NCBI GenBank assembly: GCA_009760855.2
Contig: WPIO01000022.1
Coordinates: 5,594,501-5,658,500, forward strand
DNA: 64,000 nt
DNA from: Cristatella mucedo
Taxonomy: Eukaryota > Bryozoa > Phylactolaemata > Cristatellidae
Reading direction: 5' to 3'
Shown piece after piece: positions 11,646 to 24,545 of this stretch (within the stretch, counting starts at the first letter, position 1; each line of letters begins with the position of its first letter). The position numbers were made by a program, and so were the translations under genes. Under the pieces are notes generated by a model that searched no databases, was not told the DNA's origin, and saw only the letters and a program-made list of their open reading frames with translations.

Positions 11646-14600
11646 GGAGGAGGAGGAGGAGGAGGAGGAGGAGGAGGAGGAGGAGGAGGAGGAGGAGGAG
11701 GAGGAGGAGGAGGAGGAGGAGGAGGAGGAGGAGGAGGAGGAGGGAGGAGGAGGAGGAGGAGGAGGAGGAGGAGGAGGAGGAGGAGGAGGAGGAGGAGGAG
11801 GAGGAGGAGGGAGGAGGAGGAGGAGGAGGAGGAGGAGGAGGAGGGGAGGAGGAGAGGGAGGAGGAGGAGGAGGAGGAGGAGGAGAGGAGGAGGAGGAGAG
11901 GAGGAGGAGGAGGAGGAGGAGGAGGAGGAGGAGGAGGAGGAGGGAGGAGGAGGAGGAGGAGGAGGAGGAGGAGGAGGAGAGGAGGAGGAGGAGGAGAGGG
12001 AGAGGAGGAGGAGGAGAGGAGACCGGAGGAGGAGGAGGAGGAGGAGGAGGAGGAGGAGGAGGAGGAGGAGGAGGAGGAGGAGGAGGAGGAGGGAGGAGGA
12101 GGAGGAGGAGGAGGAGGAGGAGGAGGAGGAGGAGGAGAGGAGGAGGAGGAGGAGGAGGAGGAGGAGGAGGAGGAGGAGGAGGAGGAGGGAGGAGGAGGAG
12201 GAGGAGGAGGAGGAGGAGGAGGAGGAGGAGGAGAGGAGGAGGAGGAGGGAAGGAGAGTGAGGAGGAGGAGAGGAGGAGGAGGAGGAGGAGGAGGAGGAGG
12301 AGGAGGAGGAGGAGGAGGAGGAGGAGGAGGAGGAGGAGAGGAGGAGGAGGAGGAGGGAGGAGGAGGGAGGAGAGGAGGAGGAGGAGGAGGAGGAGGAGGA
12401 GGAGGAGGAGGAGGAGGAGGAGGAGGAGGAGGAGGAGTGGACGCGAAGGCGCTTCGCACGAGCTAGTAGCGCGTCATTGTCTACTGTCGCTCGCCGCGAC
12501 TGAGCAATTCGAGGCCCCCCCCCCCCCCCCGCTCAGAAGGCGAAGCGGGATGGGCGGCGGCGGCGGCGGCGAATCGACGTATCGCTGGCTGAGGGCCAAC
12601 GAGAAGAAAAACAGCTTTATGTCTTAAACGTCGTAGGCGTGCCTGGGAGCTAAGCCTGTCTCGTCCTCTCACGGGGGGGGGATGTGCTACTCGGCGAGTG
12701 GGGGGGGGTGGCCAGACTTAGCTCGCGCGAGCGAGCGAGCACCTTTGGACGCGCTGCGCCTGCCGCGCGAAAAGCCCGACTCCGCCGCCGCGGCCGCCGC
12801 CACAATTGCCGCTGCGATCCACCACCAGCGACAGCGCCCCCCGGCGGCGAGCGCGGGCGGAGCGACTTGCGACGGCGTCCGCACGGGCCGCGCCGCGGTG
12901 CGACGGCTGACGTACCGTCGGAGACGCTAGGACGAAGAGAGCGCGAATCCGCCGGCGGTCGCCGGCTTCCCGGGAAATATCACCCGACTGCACGCGATAA
13001 ACAAAAGCGAGACCGATTTTCTTGTTTTTCTCCGGCAGCCCCGGGCCGCCGGCCGCGATCGTATCTTCTCGTTTGGCCGGCCGCAGTCGCTGCGGCCGCA
13101 GATTGGCTCCTACGCCGCGCCTTTGTCGGGGCGGAGGCTGACACGTGAGCTCTGCCGCTCCGCGAACGCCACAGCCGCGGCCCGCGACGCCGCCGCCGCC
13201 CGTCGCCACGGATGGCAGCGTCGAGCGACCGTTGAAGAGATCGGCATCCAGCAGCGCTCCGCTCTCCCGCCCCGTCCCCGCCCCCGCCCCCGCCCCTCCA
13301 GCTGCCTTGCCGAGCGACCCGCTGCGCGCGGCTACGAACGTGCCGCCGCCAAGACCGAGATCGACGACGGCGACGGCGCTCCGCCCGTCGCCGTCGTCGA
13401 TCAAAGATAAAAGGATCGGCGAGGCTCGCTGGCAAATTGGCGCAATTCTTCGGCGCATTCTTCGAGCGAGCGCTCTCCGCTGAATTCGCTTCTCGCGCTC
13501 GATTCGCTCGGCCGCGAGACGTTCGCTCGCGTCGGACGTCGAAATATTTCGCTGCCGAGCTGCAACGACCGCCGCAGCTCGCTGCCATCTTTGCCCGCGC
13601 TTCAAACATTGGCAACTGACAAACGACGTCAACGCCGTTTAGAAGAGTAGTAGTAGGTGGTGGTGGTAAGCGACGGGTGCCAGCGAAAAGCTGGGGGGGG
13701 GAGGAAGCGAGCGGATGTCAGCGCGCCGAGCGGCGCTGTCGCGCGAGAACGCCGCCCGCGGGCAGACCGGTGGGCGCCGTCAGAGTGCAAGACCGTGAAC
13801 CTGCCTCTCCCGATTACCTCCCCCGGCTACCGGACGTTCGACCTCGCGGGCCACGGGTCAGCAAGTCCACGGCGTAGTGACGCGAGCCTCTCGTCTGGCT
13901 CGGCTCGTAGCGTACGAAGTGCAGTGGGACATATAGCGGTTAGTGGCCGCGCGATGCCCGCGCGCGTCGGTCGGTGCGCGCGTAAGTGCGGCGGGGCGGG
14001 AAGGAACGCGCCGCTCTAATGGCGCACTTTTCGTGCCATTTCGCGCGCTGCGGACAGACACCAGCTGCGACAGACTGCCGCGCACCTTCGCCGCGAGGCT
14101 GCTCAGACCTGCCTGTATCGTTACGCGCGAACGCCGCCGCGCGTAACGAAATACCTCGCAGCATTCAGTTCGCCAGCGCTCGATTAAGAGGATTGCGAAT
14201 GAGAACATCGAATAAGAGGACGTCAGAGCATCCCTACCCGCCGTGTGCGGCATATGCACAGTCCACAATGCAGGTGTCCCTGTCCATGAGCGCGTCATTT
14301 CCCACTGCTGCCGCTCGGTGCTCGCGCCGCACGCGACTCGGCGCCGGAAGCAACGTAGAGGATACGCCCGTGAGCCCCATACCCGCGGAGGCTGAAAGTT
14401 CTACGGTTGAAATGTCCTCCCGACCCCACCCCTTTAGAATGCAGCAGCGAATAGATCGCTCCGGTCGTTCGCAGGAGTTTTGAGAAGATTTGCTGCACTC
14501 ACTCGGTAGCCGCCGCCGCCGCCACCACAGGATAGGGGGGGGGGCGGCGGCGGCGGCGGCGCTGCCGCGGATAAAGTGTCACTACCAGCACTTTTAGAGT

Positions 14601-14855
14601 GCTCGCTCGCTTGGCAGCTCAGCTAGGTCGCGCTAATGACGCGGCCCTGAAGGAACCTCGGCCGTGCCGCCGCCATCTGGACGGGGGAAGCGGGGCTTAG
14701 CTAGTTAGCTAGCCTCGGCGGCCGACGAACGGCAAAAGCCGTCGCCGCCGCCAGGCGGCGACGAGTGCTCGCGGGTCTGTCTGTCTGGTGGGGGGGGGCT
14801 GGATGATTCAATGGTTCCGTAGTTTAAAGTTCTCTTCGTCAGAACGTACGCGATA
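10433..14855. other. GC- and CpG-rich non-coding block, middle part
   Basis: Same composition as 0.7-8.1 kb, with several runs of eight or more C or G (about 12,517, 12,665, 12,703 and 13,691). No open frame shows a recognisable domain or plausible amino-acid composition. The GGA tract inside it is listed separately. Confidence 0.6.
11609..12437. repeat. Long (GGA)n polypurine tract
   Basis: About 830 bp is almost pure GGA/GAG with scattered one-base losses or gains that shift the phase. The plus strand is all purine over nearly the whole length. The long open frames across it (poly Arg/Glu/Gly or poly Pro/Ser/Leu) are artefacts. Such mirror-like polypurine tracts can form triplex or G-rich structures; that is general knowledge, not shown here. 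The true length may be uncertain because such tracts assemble poorly. Confidence 0.97.
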
Positions 14856-15000
14856 TATATATAATTCATTTGTATAGCGCCCCAAGAGAATTTAATCTCT
14901 ATCCTGGCGCTTTACATATGCTCCGGGGCTCGAGCCCACGACTTCAGCCAGACCTTGGTCAGGGCGAGCGCCTTAACCGCTAAACCAAACCAGCTCGGCA
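14856..15000 (-). mobile_element. SINE-2 (tRNA head, L2-like tail)
   Basis: Read on the minus strand: a tRNA-like head (A box around GTTTAGCGGTTAAGGCGC, B box GGGCTCGAGCC) is followed directly by a short tail with the TGTAAAGCGCC... GGCGCTATACAAAT arrangement and an AT-dinucleotide end. Near-identical copies lie at 34.27-34.42 kb and 47.40-47.55 kb. The tail closely resembles the 3' end of L2-A (29.13-29.20 kb), including the paired GCGC arms. Confidence 0.88.
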
Positions 15001-15001
15001 T

Positions 15002-16205
15002 ATTTTTGTCCTTGAAATGTGTTGCGTAGCTGGCCAGACGCTGCCAATCTCGCTTACATCCAGCACGCCGGGACTGCATGCGACTGGTGCACGACCAATC
15101 GACTTGCAACGAGGGCAAGCCTGCACGACGGCTTCAATGTCCTTTCGCTTGAGTCGCAGCTTCCGGATCCGTCCCATTCTGGCAAAGTAGAGTGTTCTGC
15201 CTACCCCGAAGTTGTGAAGGCTGTGAAAACTCTTTAAGTCGATGCTAACCACTGGCGAAGACGCTTGCTCTGGGAGTGCGAGACAGCTTGCATTCGCCCT
15301 CACCCACTTCTGTGAGACGCGGGTCAGCTGGTCGGATTTATTGTCAGATCATCGCACCAGAACCACCGAAGCCTGCAGTCCGCACTTGGACACCACGTTG
15401 GCGATTAATGCTAGCCTGCGTCTGATGAGCGCCTCCCCATGCCGTGGGCTCGTACGTACCGGCTTTTCCCTAATCAGCAGCTATTTTAGCCATCCATAGA
15501 CAGTCGCTGAATCTGTTCGAATCTCAACCTGCCGCAAGGACCAAGCAATTGCCAGATTGAGACCATTGATGACGGCCTTCAGCTCAGCAAGGTTGATGTG
15601 AACTCCGTCGTCAGCTTTCCTCAGCCAGGAGGCATCCTCTACTATTCTTCCTCCTATATCTTGGCACGTGCCGATAGCAAGGCTGCTGGCATCACACCAG
15701 ACGATACCGCTATCCAGATTCGGTACGTTCCAACTGATCGAAACTGGATCTTCGGCATGCAGCGGCTGCAGTAATTCACTCGCCATGGCTATGACATTTG
15801 AACCAACGACTGAATCCAAGCCGACGTCGCCAGCGGCTTTCATTAAGTAACTGCAGGCTGGGCGAAGTCAGCCTGCCACTGGAAAATGCCCGATAAGCTG
15901 ACCGCATCGCGAAAATAGCTGCCGTTGCAACAATGCATCACGCAATGGGCTCATAAACCACGCTATCACGACGCCAACGAAGCTCCTCACCTTCCTTCGG
16001 CCTGAATACGCGAAGTCCAAGGACCCGTCCGTCGATGAGGCTTTCCGGTCGGTGGCTTGGCCTCCAAACCGAATGTTCGCAGCAAGTCGGTGACCTCAGC
16101 ATTTGAGACGACGGTGTTATTGACAATAATATCGTCAACAAGCGAATCCGAGCTCGCTCGTTCATAGGTTCGAGGATCTGCATGGGGCGAAACGTCACGG
16201 CAAGG
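15002..16205 (-). pseudogene. LTR-retrotransposon pol remnant (RT end, RNase H, integrase zinc domain)
   Basis: On the minus strand three pieces occur in pol order. (1) About 16,200-15,950: end of a reverse transcriptase, with LVDDIIVNN (the YxDD-box region, at about 16,131) and FGLEAKPP, then VLGLRV. (2) About 15,843-15,481: an RNase H domain with the catalytic pattern CDASSLA, NLAELKAV and RTDSATVYGWL. (3) About 15,240-15,070: an integrase N-terminal zinc-binding pattern, HSLHNFGVGR followed by CPRCKS. Frameshifts separate them, and gag, protease, the integrase core and both LTRs are missing. The arrangement fits a BEL/Pao- or Gypsy-like element; I cannot decide which. It sits between SINE-2 and CpG-rich DNA and is inactive. 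Confidence 0.8.
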
Positions 16206-17973
16206 CTGATCGACCGCGGTTGACGCGCGAGCGATTTGTCATCGACGCACTCGATAGCAGCTCGCCTGCTGCCGAGCTCGGGTGGACGTACCTAGCGAGT
16301 CGAAAGGAGTCGCCGCTGTTGCTACAGCTTCGGGAAGTTTGCGATGCTCGCGGCGGCACGACGCGCTTCAAAGAAGGTGGCGCTGGGTCGCCACGAACCG
16401 CTCGCGCTGTTACATTCGATCTCTTCCGTTCACGCCTACGAATGATGTCAAGGTCAAGGTCAAGGTGGGGCCACCCCCCAGAGAAATCCTAGGTGCGCTT
16501 GCGTGCCATCGCGCGCAAGTTGCGCGTGCGTACACGAACGTGCGATTAGGTTTTACAGCGCACGAAAACAGATCTGACCGTCTACGCTGCCTGCCTACGG
16601 GGGGGGGCCACGACGTAACGGAGGGACGTGCGGCAGCTGCCGTAGGGCGCCTCAGCGGCGGCCCGGTTAAAAGCTAGGGACATCGTGCCGATAGGAGAGT
16701 CAGATTGGACGTGGGCGTAGCCAGCATCAGCCAAGCAGTGGCAAACCTTGACCTTGCTATGGCTACCCAGGGCGGGAGGGCTGACCGGACGCTAGTGGAG
16801 GCTAGTGGAGGCTAGCCGCCAGACTCGCTCCTGCGTCGTCAGTCGAAGACGAGGCTCGCCGGGCTCGCCGCCGGGCACCGCTGACCACCCTTTTCGCAGT
16901 CTACGAGGTTAGGGGGCGGCGGAATGCGAAGCGAAAAATCGCGAAACGCCGGATGCCGCAGAAGCGGAAGCGCTGTGTCCCGTCGCGGGAGCGCGACCGC
17001 GTCTCGTCGATCGGCCCGATTTACCTCGCCAAGCGACGGAGGCGAGCGACGTCGCCTCCGTCGGCGCTCGCGTCGCGCCGTCGCGCGCGAAACTCGATTT
17101 GCTGGCAAAGTCTCCGCTCGCTGCGCGCCACGCTGCGCCCCACGCTGCGCGCGGAGACTTTGCGTTCTCGATCGCGGGCAGACGCACATGAGCCGTCTGC
17201 GGCTCTTCTCCGTGGCGGCGCGCATGCGCCGCGCCACTGTTGAGCGTCGGGCGTCGTCGCGAGGTGTGCGTCGCTAACGGGCGACACGTCGCGGCGGACG
17301 CGTGCGCGCTGGCGCTGCTTTCAGCGCGGTTGACGACGGTTCTATGGCGACGCTGAGGTGACGCCGCTGGCTGCTCGGCAGCGTGCGAGGCGGGCTCGCG
17401 CAGGCCGGGCGCTCGCAACGCCGCGAGCGCCCGGCCCTCGCTACGCCGCCACGCCCCGTCGGAGCGAGCAGTTTTCTCGACGGAGCGGCGAGAGAGCTGC
17501 GGCGGCGACGGCTCTCAAACCCGCCGCCGCCGCCACCGCGAACAGGTGCACGCTGCGCAACCTTTGCAAAAGCCGGTGCTCTCGACCGGCGAGCGAGCGT
17601 GCGCCTGCCCTTCGCTTCCGGCGAGCGACGCGCGGCCGGCCGACGCGGACCCAATGCTGCGGCGTCGCCGTCGGGGACGCCGGGCGGCAGCGTCAGCGAG
17701 CGCGCGTCTGCAACGTAAAAAAGACGAGAAAGCGCAAGAAGCTAGCGAGTGAAACGTTGGCGCGCTACGTCAGCCAGATTCTGACTCCGCCTAGATACTA
17801 TCTGTAACTCATGAATTACAACGACTCGTAGCCGGTTATGTCATGATCTATCGTTAGGCGTCATGCAAAGCCCAGCTTATGTCGGACTAGTCGGCCAGTT
17901 GCACTCTGGGCTTCCTCGAGTTGGGATTTTTGCAACTCGGCCGGTGCACAGAAAATGCAGCCAATGCGCGGCT

Positions 17974-17978
<5 letters not shown>

Positions 17979-18009
<31 letters not shown>
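17979..18009. repeat. (AAT)n microsatellite
   Basis: About ten AAT units. No recognisable LINE or SINE tail is attached. Confidence 0.9.
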
Positions 18010-18010
<1 letters not shown>

Positions 18011-18986
18011 CAGTTGATAAAATACGCACCGCTCCACTCAAGGACTCGGGCGTGTTCTAATAGGGTACGGGAGCTCCGAATCGCTGCCACGCTGCTCGCA
18101 TCGAGGCAGCTGCCATGCTGCTCTGCCACGCTGCTCGCACCGAGGCAGGTGGCACGTCGCTGCCGCTGCCGCGCTGTCGAGGCTCCAGAGTCGCTGCCCG
18201 CGTTAGTTGCCCGTCGGCGAGTCGTCGGCGGGCGTCCGTAACTAGCGCCGCGCTCGCGGCCGAGAACTCGCGCGCGCTTAGGAGCCGCGCGTGCGGCGCG
18301 CGACGCGCAACGCTCGCCGAGCGACGACCATCCGCCGCGTGCAGCTAGCGGCGCCGCCGCCGAAATTAAGCGGCGCGCCGCTCTCGGAGTTTTCGGCCCT
18401 CGCGCCGCCGCCGCTCGACGGGGACGGCAGCGGCGGTCGGCCTGCGCGAAGCCGTCGCCGCGACGACGACGCGCGCGAGCCTCCCGAGCAGCGATCGCGG
18501 AGCGGCGGCCCGGAGCGGGCAGCCGCTCCGGGCCGCCGCTCCTGGCCCCCTGCCGCCTCGGCATGCTGCCCGGCAGATGCCGCCACTTGTCTCGTCTTGT
18601 CAGCGGGCGCTCCGTCGGGCGCTCGGGCGGCGCGCCGCGCCGCCCAGGAGGGAGTGGATGGCCGGCGGCGACGATGGCCATCGGCGCCTCGCTTCGCTCA
18701 ACGGCGCTATTATTTTTGCTCCGACAATCCGGCGCCCATTGTTCGTTATCGCCGATGCAATCACTCAGCGGCCCGTCTACGCTGCCGGCCAGCGCTCCGC
18801 TGCCCGTCGCTCCTCTTCGCCACATCGCGCGCTCGTGCGGTCGGTCGCTACGGCGCGCAGAGATTCTTTTATCACTGCTGCCGCAGCTACTGCCGCCGCC
18901 GCCGCCGTCGAGTGCTCAGCCCAGAGGGCGGTTCGCGGCGGCAACCTAATCGCGATTTCGCGCCGCCGCTTTCGCTTAGCCGCTCA

Positions 18987-19147
<161 letters not shown>

Positions 19148-19744
19148 GCGGCGCCGCCGCCGTCGGTCTTGAGCGCTCTATCCGGGAAGTGTCGACCCGC
19201 CGGTAGGGTCACGACGGCGAAGCGCAGATCGACGGAGACGTCCGAAGACCGACGCACAGCGCAAGCTACAAGCGATGCAGCGCCGAGACGTCGGAGACTT
19301 CGGGCCAGCTCGGCGTCTCTCGGGTGGAGGACGGCGGCGGGTGACTCCGCGCGCTCGCGCGCACGGAGTCGCGTGTCCAATGAGTCGGCCGGCCTGCCCC
19401 AGTTAGTGAGAACGTAGCTAGTGCGGCGTCGTTTGTTCTTACAGCTGCTACGGGCACAGTGCTCGTAGCAGGCTGTTCAACATGGTCGCCAGCGTTTGTT
19501 TATATTTGTGTTAAATAAACACGTTTTTTACTTATCTTTTCCATTTAGAGTTTCTTTCTAATGCCCACATACTAAACTCTAAACCCTTAGACCTGAACGG
19601 CCTGCTATGAGCACTGTGCCCATAGCAGACTTACGCGGCTGTATGAAGAAATGACGCCGCATCAGCCGGCAGTCGCTCGCTGGGTGGTATCGAATACGCA
19701 CGTCCATAGAAAAATGCTGCAAACGTGCAGCAGCAGGTCGGTAC

Positions 19745-19905
19745 CATTACAGGCGTACTGCAGCGGGTCTTGGGTGAGGGGTAGCGTGCTCGCTCTTCCA
19801 CAACCCAAATCGTGGGTTCGAGTCCTGCAGTAGGTAATTTTTTAATGCTCATTGCAAGCGACGGCGACAACGCCGTTGAGGCTCTTTTGCCGCTGCCTAA
19901 AGGAG
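19745..19905 (+). mobile_element. SINE-1 type tRNA-derived SINE (diverged)
   Basis: A tRNA-like head (A-box-like GGGTGAGGGGTAGCG, B box GGGTTCGAGTCC at about 19,813-19,824) is followed by a body with the GAGGCTCTTTTGCCGCT segment equivalent to the GGCTCTTCTGTCGCT of the 39.7-kb SINE-1. No clear target duplication is seen. Confidence 0.7.
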
Positions 19906-20442
19906 AAAAGGTTGAATCACAACTAGCTTCTTCTGATCTCGAGTCCTTTGCCACAAAAAGCGAACCTCACAGATGCTGGTGGTCCTTCCGGATGCGCGAC
20001 AGAGCTACCGGAAGAAGAGCTGGGGCCTCGAAGCAGACTAGTAGCACTGCGGCCGCAGCTCCTGCACCGATATGCGAATGCATGCTATCCGGAGAAATAC
20101 GAGAAAATACGAGACGTTCAGCTTCTATCGTGGTAATGTACGAGCCGCTAATAACTCTCATGGAAGCCATAGTTCACGGTCTGTCAGCACCGTCTTGAGT
20201 GTCAGCAGCTACTGTTTTGTTCGAGAGCGAGGGCATACATTGAGAGAGGGGAGACTATGCGAAGAACGAAAGGAGAGTGAGACACTCGGAGAGAGAAGAG
20301 ATGCAGAGGAAAGAAAAAGCGGGGGAGGGAGAGTGATATAAACAGGTGGTAAACAGAGAAACAAGGAGACAAAGAGACCGAGATAGAGAGACACGGGCGG
20401 AGAGACCGAGACAGAAACACAGAGATGGAAACTGGGGCAGGA

Positions 20443-20893
<451 letters not shown>

Positions 20894-21652
20894 AGCAGAG
20901 ACAAAGAGGGGCGGGAGCAGAGCTCTCCGGCGGGTTCGCTTAGAGAGCTCGGCCACCTGGCGGCGGCACGGTGCCGCAGTGGGGCGCTGCTAGTGATCTC
21001 GGGTGAGTTGCTAGTGCAGCTGGTCTCGTTGCCCTAGTTCCGGCGTCGCCACATACTTTCAGACAGAAAAGTTCGCTTCTCGTTATCGCATTTTTGTAAT
21101 GCCGATCCTGCTATTTTTGATGACGCTAATGCCTACCTCGGAGGTAGCTCACCTGCCGCTCAATGGGCAATAGGGCTGAGCCCCGGCGCCCGACACCGTT
21201 AGCCGCGGCGTGCCCCCCTCCCCCGCCGCCGCCTCAGAGCTCGCCAGAGCGCGAGGCGAATCCCTGCAGGCGGCTGCACGCTATTGAGTTCGTCACTTAA
21301 GTGTCCGCTAGCCGTCTGCTTAGCGGAGGCATTTAGCATGGACTGCAAATCGTCCGCTCTTACACTATACTCTTGCTCTACTTCTCACTCTCTCTCACTC
21401 ACCAACTCTCTCTTCCTCACGCTTTATTTCCCATTTTCGTTTTCTCTGTAACTCTGTGTAACTCGCTCCACTTTCTTTCACCCTCTCCCTCTCTCTGTTT
21501 GCATACCTATCTCTTTACAAACCGGCATTCATTAGCTAATTAAGTCGCATGAACCTGGGCGGGAGGACGAAGATACTGTATTCCACATCTAGCAAGCTGC
21601 TGCAAAAAACGACGCAAATTTTTATTCGTCGTGTGTGTACCTTAGACGGCAT

Positions 21653-21770
21653 TTGGGCTAGGGGTGAGGTGCTCATGTGTGACCGCCAACGTCGTCGGCT
21701 CGAGCCCAGCTGCATTGGTGAAGAATCTGGTTATAGATTACGTTCTTTCTAGGGCGTTAAACAAATGGAT
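21653..21770 (+). mobile_element. Possible decayed SINE (tRNA-like head)
   Basis: A stretch with GGGCTAGGGGTGAGG (A-box-like) and GGCTCGAGCCC (B-box-like) at normal tRNA spacing resembles the SINE heads in this window. The tail is not recognisable. Confidence 0.4.
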
Positions 21771-22376
21771 TGTATATCGGTCAAGAGGTACGTACACCAC
21801 TGCGACGCCAGATGATGCATCCCGTCAGTGAGAAGATTCATTTAAAGGGAATTTACATTACTTCGGAGTCACACTAGCTTTATGAAATGAGTTTCGTTAA
21901 TCACCTGCCTCCTCCCCACCTGCGCCACCCCCTGCAGCGCAGCTGCAGGCGAAGGCTGTCGCTGCACTTCGCTGCAGGGGGCGGGGGCTTCTGGAAGCGG
22001 GCCTCAGCTCCCAGAAGCCCGGAAGGAAGGAAGGCAAACCGCAAGAAACGCACCGTCCTGCACGACCTCTTTAGCCGCACGAGCGAAAGGCGTGCAATAA
22101 CCGCAATCAATGCAACAATTATACAAAGCCGTCGTTCTTTCCGTCCTTCCGTAAATGCATTCGTAAGTTTCCTAACAGCAGACGCGCTGCATAAGTTCGA
22201 AGGACCCAAAACTTCAATATCACGTTCTTATTGCGTAATCCGAATACCAGCAACAGACGCCGGAGCTTCGAGGGGTCATCTGCTGAATACTTTCTTTGCA
22301 CGATCTTGATAAAACTAGGATTGAGATTGCATCGTCTTCACGAGGTTTAAAATGAGCAGCGCTCATTTAATCGAGC

Positions 22377-22433
22377 CGGTGGCTGGCAGCCGCTACGGGC
22401 GCTGGTCGGTGGCTGGCAGCCGCTACGGGCGCT
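22377..22433. repeat. 30-bp tandem duplication
   Basis: The unit CGGTGGCTGGCAGCCGCTAC plus ten more bases occurs at 22,377-22,406 and again, without its last three bases, at 22,407-22,433. The copies are identical, so the duplication is recent or maintained. Confidence 0.9.
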
Positions 22434-23286
22434 CGCTTGTGCTACAGAGAGGCGGCTGCGATTGCGGAATCTCTGGGATTCGTACTAAGAGTTTATCTTC
22501 ACGAGCTAGTCGTCGGGCATGTCGCATGTCGCATGTCGCAGTGACTCGAGGACAGACACGGATCATCAACCGCGCCCTACGGTATCAGTTGACAGCAAAC
22601 GCAGCCCGATTGGCAAAAGCAGGAAGTAGCAGCAGCAGCACCAAGAGCAGCCGCCATCGCTCGATCGGAGAAGCCTTCATTGGTGAGCTTTGACCTTTGA
22701 CCGTAGCGAATGCATCGATTCGCTCCGGCGCTATCCGGGACATTCTGTTTCACAGTGAATTTAGTTGTGAGCAAGCACATTCTAGTGCACGGTGAATTGT
22801 GTAAGTACCGCGTTCTAATTCGACGCTAAAGGTGCGTGAACGCAGTCGCTATGTTCGTAGACGAAGTGACTTCAGAAGAATCGCACAGTTTTGGGCTAGA
22901 TTGTATGGGCTCGATCGAACGATCAAGAGAGTGAGAACGCGCCTGTGCTGTGCCTACGCTCGGTCGCAAAGAGGAAGCAAAGTGCCGTACGTTCTAGCTG
23001 ACCTATGCCTTTAAGCAAGGACAAGCCCACCGTCCAATGTCATCGCTGGGCTTTACGCTTGAGCTCATGGTCGCTGGATAGGAGTGCTCTGTGTAAAGCA
23101 GCCATATTTGCGTGTCGAGAGCAAAAATGTCTCGCCCAGCTAAAAAGCTAAAAGCTGCGCACTCTCTAAAAAGCTTCGCTCGAGCCTGAAGTGTAGGGGG
23201 CCTCTCGCCGCAGAGGGCTCTGTCTACTAGCTAAAGCGTAACCTTGGCGGTCCTCCTACCCCGTCGCCCATGCAGTAATAGCAGCC

Positions 23287-23467
23287 AGCAGTAAAAAAAA
23301 ATCCTAGCTGATTAAACAGCCTCTTTTTGTATAGGGACAGAAGAGCCTTTACGGCTATCACCACCGCTTGCAGCGGCGATAAAGGATCGCCCTACTGCAG
23401 GAATCGAACTCACGACCTCGGGACCGAGGTTGTGAAAGCAACCGCCTTACCTAGTGTGCCATCACGG
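23287..23467 (-). mobile_element. SINE-1
   Basis: On the minus strand the element starts near 23,467 with GGCCGTGATGGCACACTAGG (A-box region), has a B box near 23,405-23,415, continues through the GCGGTGGTGATAGCC body segment, and ends in a T-rich 3' tail at 23,293-23,301. It matches the 39.65-39.83 kb copy over its full length in opposite orientation. Target duplication is unclear. Confidence 0.88.
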
Positions 23468-23567
23468 CCAGTCTCCAGGACAATACACTGCCTTCTCGAA
23501 ATCTTGCCCGTGTCCGCCGACTTTCATATACCCCTCCGCTCTCCCAGCTGCACTTTGGAGCACGCTC

Positions 23568-23609
23568 GGTCTCTCTCTCTCTCGAGCTCGAGCTCGAGAG
23601 AGAGAGACC
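23568..23609. repeat. Near-perfect inverted repeat in CT/GA tract
   Basis: A 14-bp self-complementary core (CGAGCTCGAGCTCG) is flanked by GGTCTCTCTCTCT and its complement, with a two-base excess on the left. It could form a short cruciform. Confidence 0.8.
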
Positions 23610-23892
23610 GCGGGGAGCGCTAGTCGCGCTCGCTCGCGCGCTCAAAAATATTGTGCAGTCGAGAGGGCGCCTCCCACTTGTCTCTCAGCCAGGCAGACAG
23701 GCCGGCCGGTCGGCCTGTGCGCTGTGGACAATCCAGCCAAACGGAGTGGGCCGCTCGCAGAGCGATCGATCAAGCGTCTCTTGCTCAGCGAAAGTTCGCG
23801 GCCTCGCTACTCAGGAGCTGAAACCTCAATTGCCCGGACCATCTCTTAATGAGCTCTTTTACTTCACTCGTTCGCGAGCCAGGGACCTTCCT

Positions 23893-24047
23893 CTTTCTCT
23901 CTCGCTCTCTCTCTCTCTCTCTCTCGCTCTCTCATTCACTCTCTCTCTCGCTCGGTCTCTATCTGTCTGTCTCTCTCGCTCTGTCTCCATTTGTCTCTCT
24001 ATCTGTTTCTGTCCCTGTCTCTCTCGCTCTGTCTCTATCTGTCGGTG

Positions 24048-24132
<85 letters not shown>

Positions 24133-24190
24133 GTCTCTCTTTCTCTCTCTCCCTCCCTCTCTCTCCCTCCCTCTCTCTCTCTCCGTCTCA
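23893..24190. repeat. (CT)n pyrimidine tract
   Basis: CT dinucleotides with interspersed TGT, CCCT and GTCT units. The reading frame that leaves the tract continues for about 35 codons (to 24,307) without low complexity, but it has no ATG outside the repeat and no domain I recognise. Confidence 0.92.
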
Positions 24191-24545
24191 CTCTCTCGCC
24201 TCTCTGAAGATCTGGCGGCCTACGCCACCACGCACGACGGCATCTCCAGGACTGAGCTCGTGCGCGTCGACAGCGTCAGCTTCGAAGGCTACACTAACGG
24301 CGAGTGAAAAACGGCAGCCAAGCGCTGCAGGCAAGCTCGATCAGACAAACTCCGGGAAACAGAAACCCTGGGCGACGCTGGGAAACCCGAAAAACCCTGG
24401 GAAAGTATGCCGCGAACCCTGGGAAAGGTAAGCGCAGGTAGTCTCGTTGGCTCGCTGAACGAGCGGGCAGCTCTCGAAAAGAGTGGCTCGCAGCGTTCGG
24501 CGCGACTGAAAAATGTGCCCGAGTTTCTCAAGAATTCTGTTAGAG

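Larger units (their letters stand above)
20900..23286. other. No supported gene
   Basis: Composition changes here from CpG-rich to ordinary. I see a weak tRNA-like stretch at about 21,650-21,720 (B-box-like GGCTCGAGCCC, possibly an old SINE) and a 30-bp tandem duplication at 22,377-22,433. The short open frames match nothing I know. Confidence 0.5.

Noticed and set aside
11455-12466. 300-codon frames of Arg/Glu/Gly or Pro/Ser/Leu
   Set aside because: They are direct translations of the GGA repeat, with phase changes at single-base interruptions.
19745-19905. Genuine tRNA genes (also at 10.3, 23.4, 39.7, 41.9 and 54.5 kb)
   Set aside because: The heads have A- and B-box-like motifs but continue into shared SINE bodies or have poorly pairing arms, so they are SINEs or pseudo-tRNAs.
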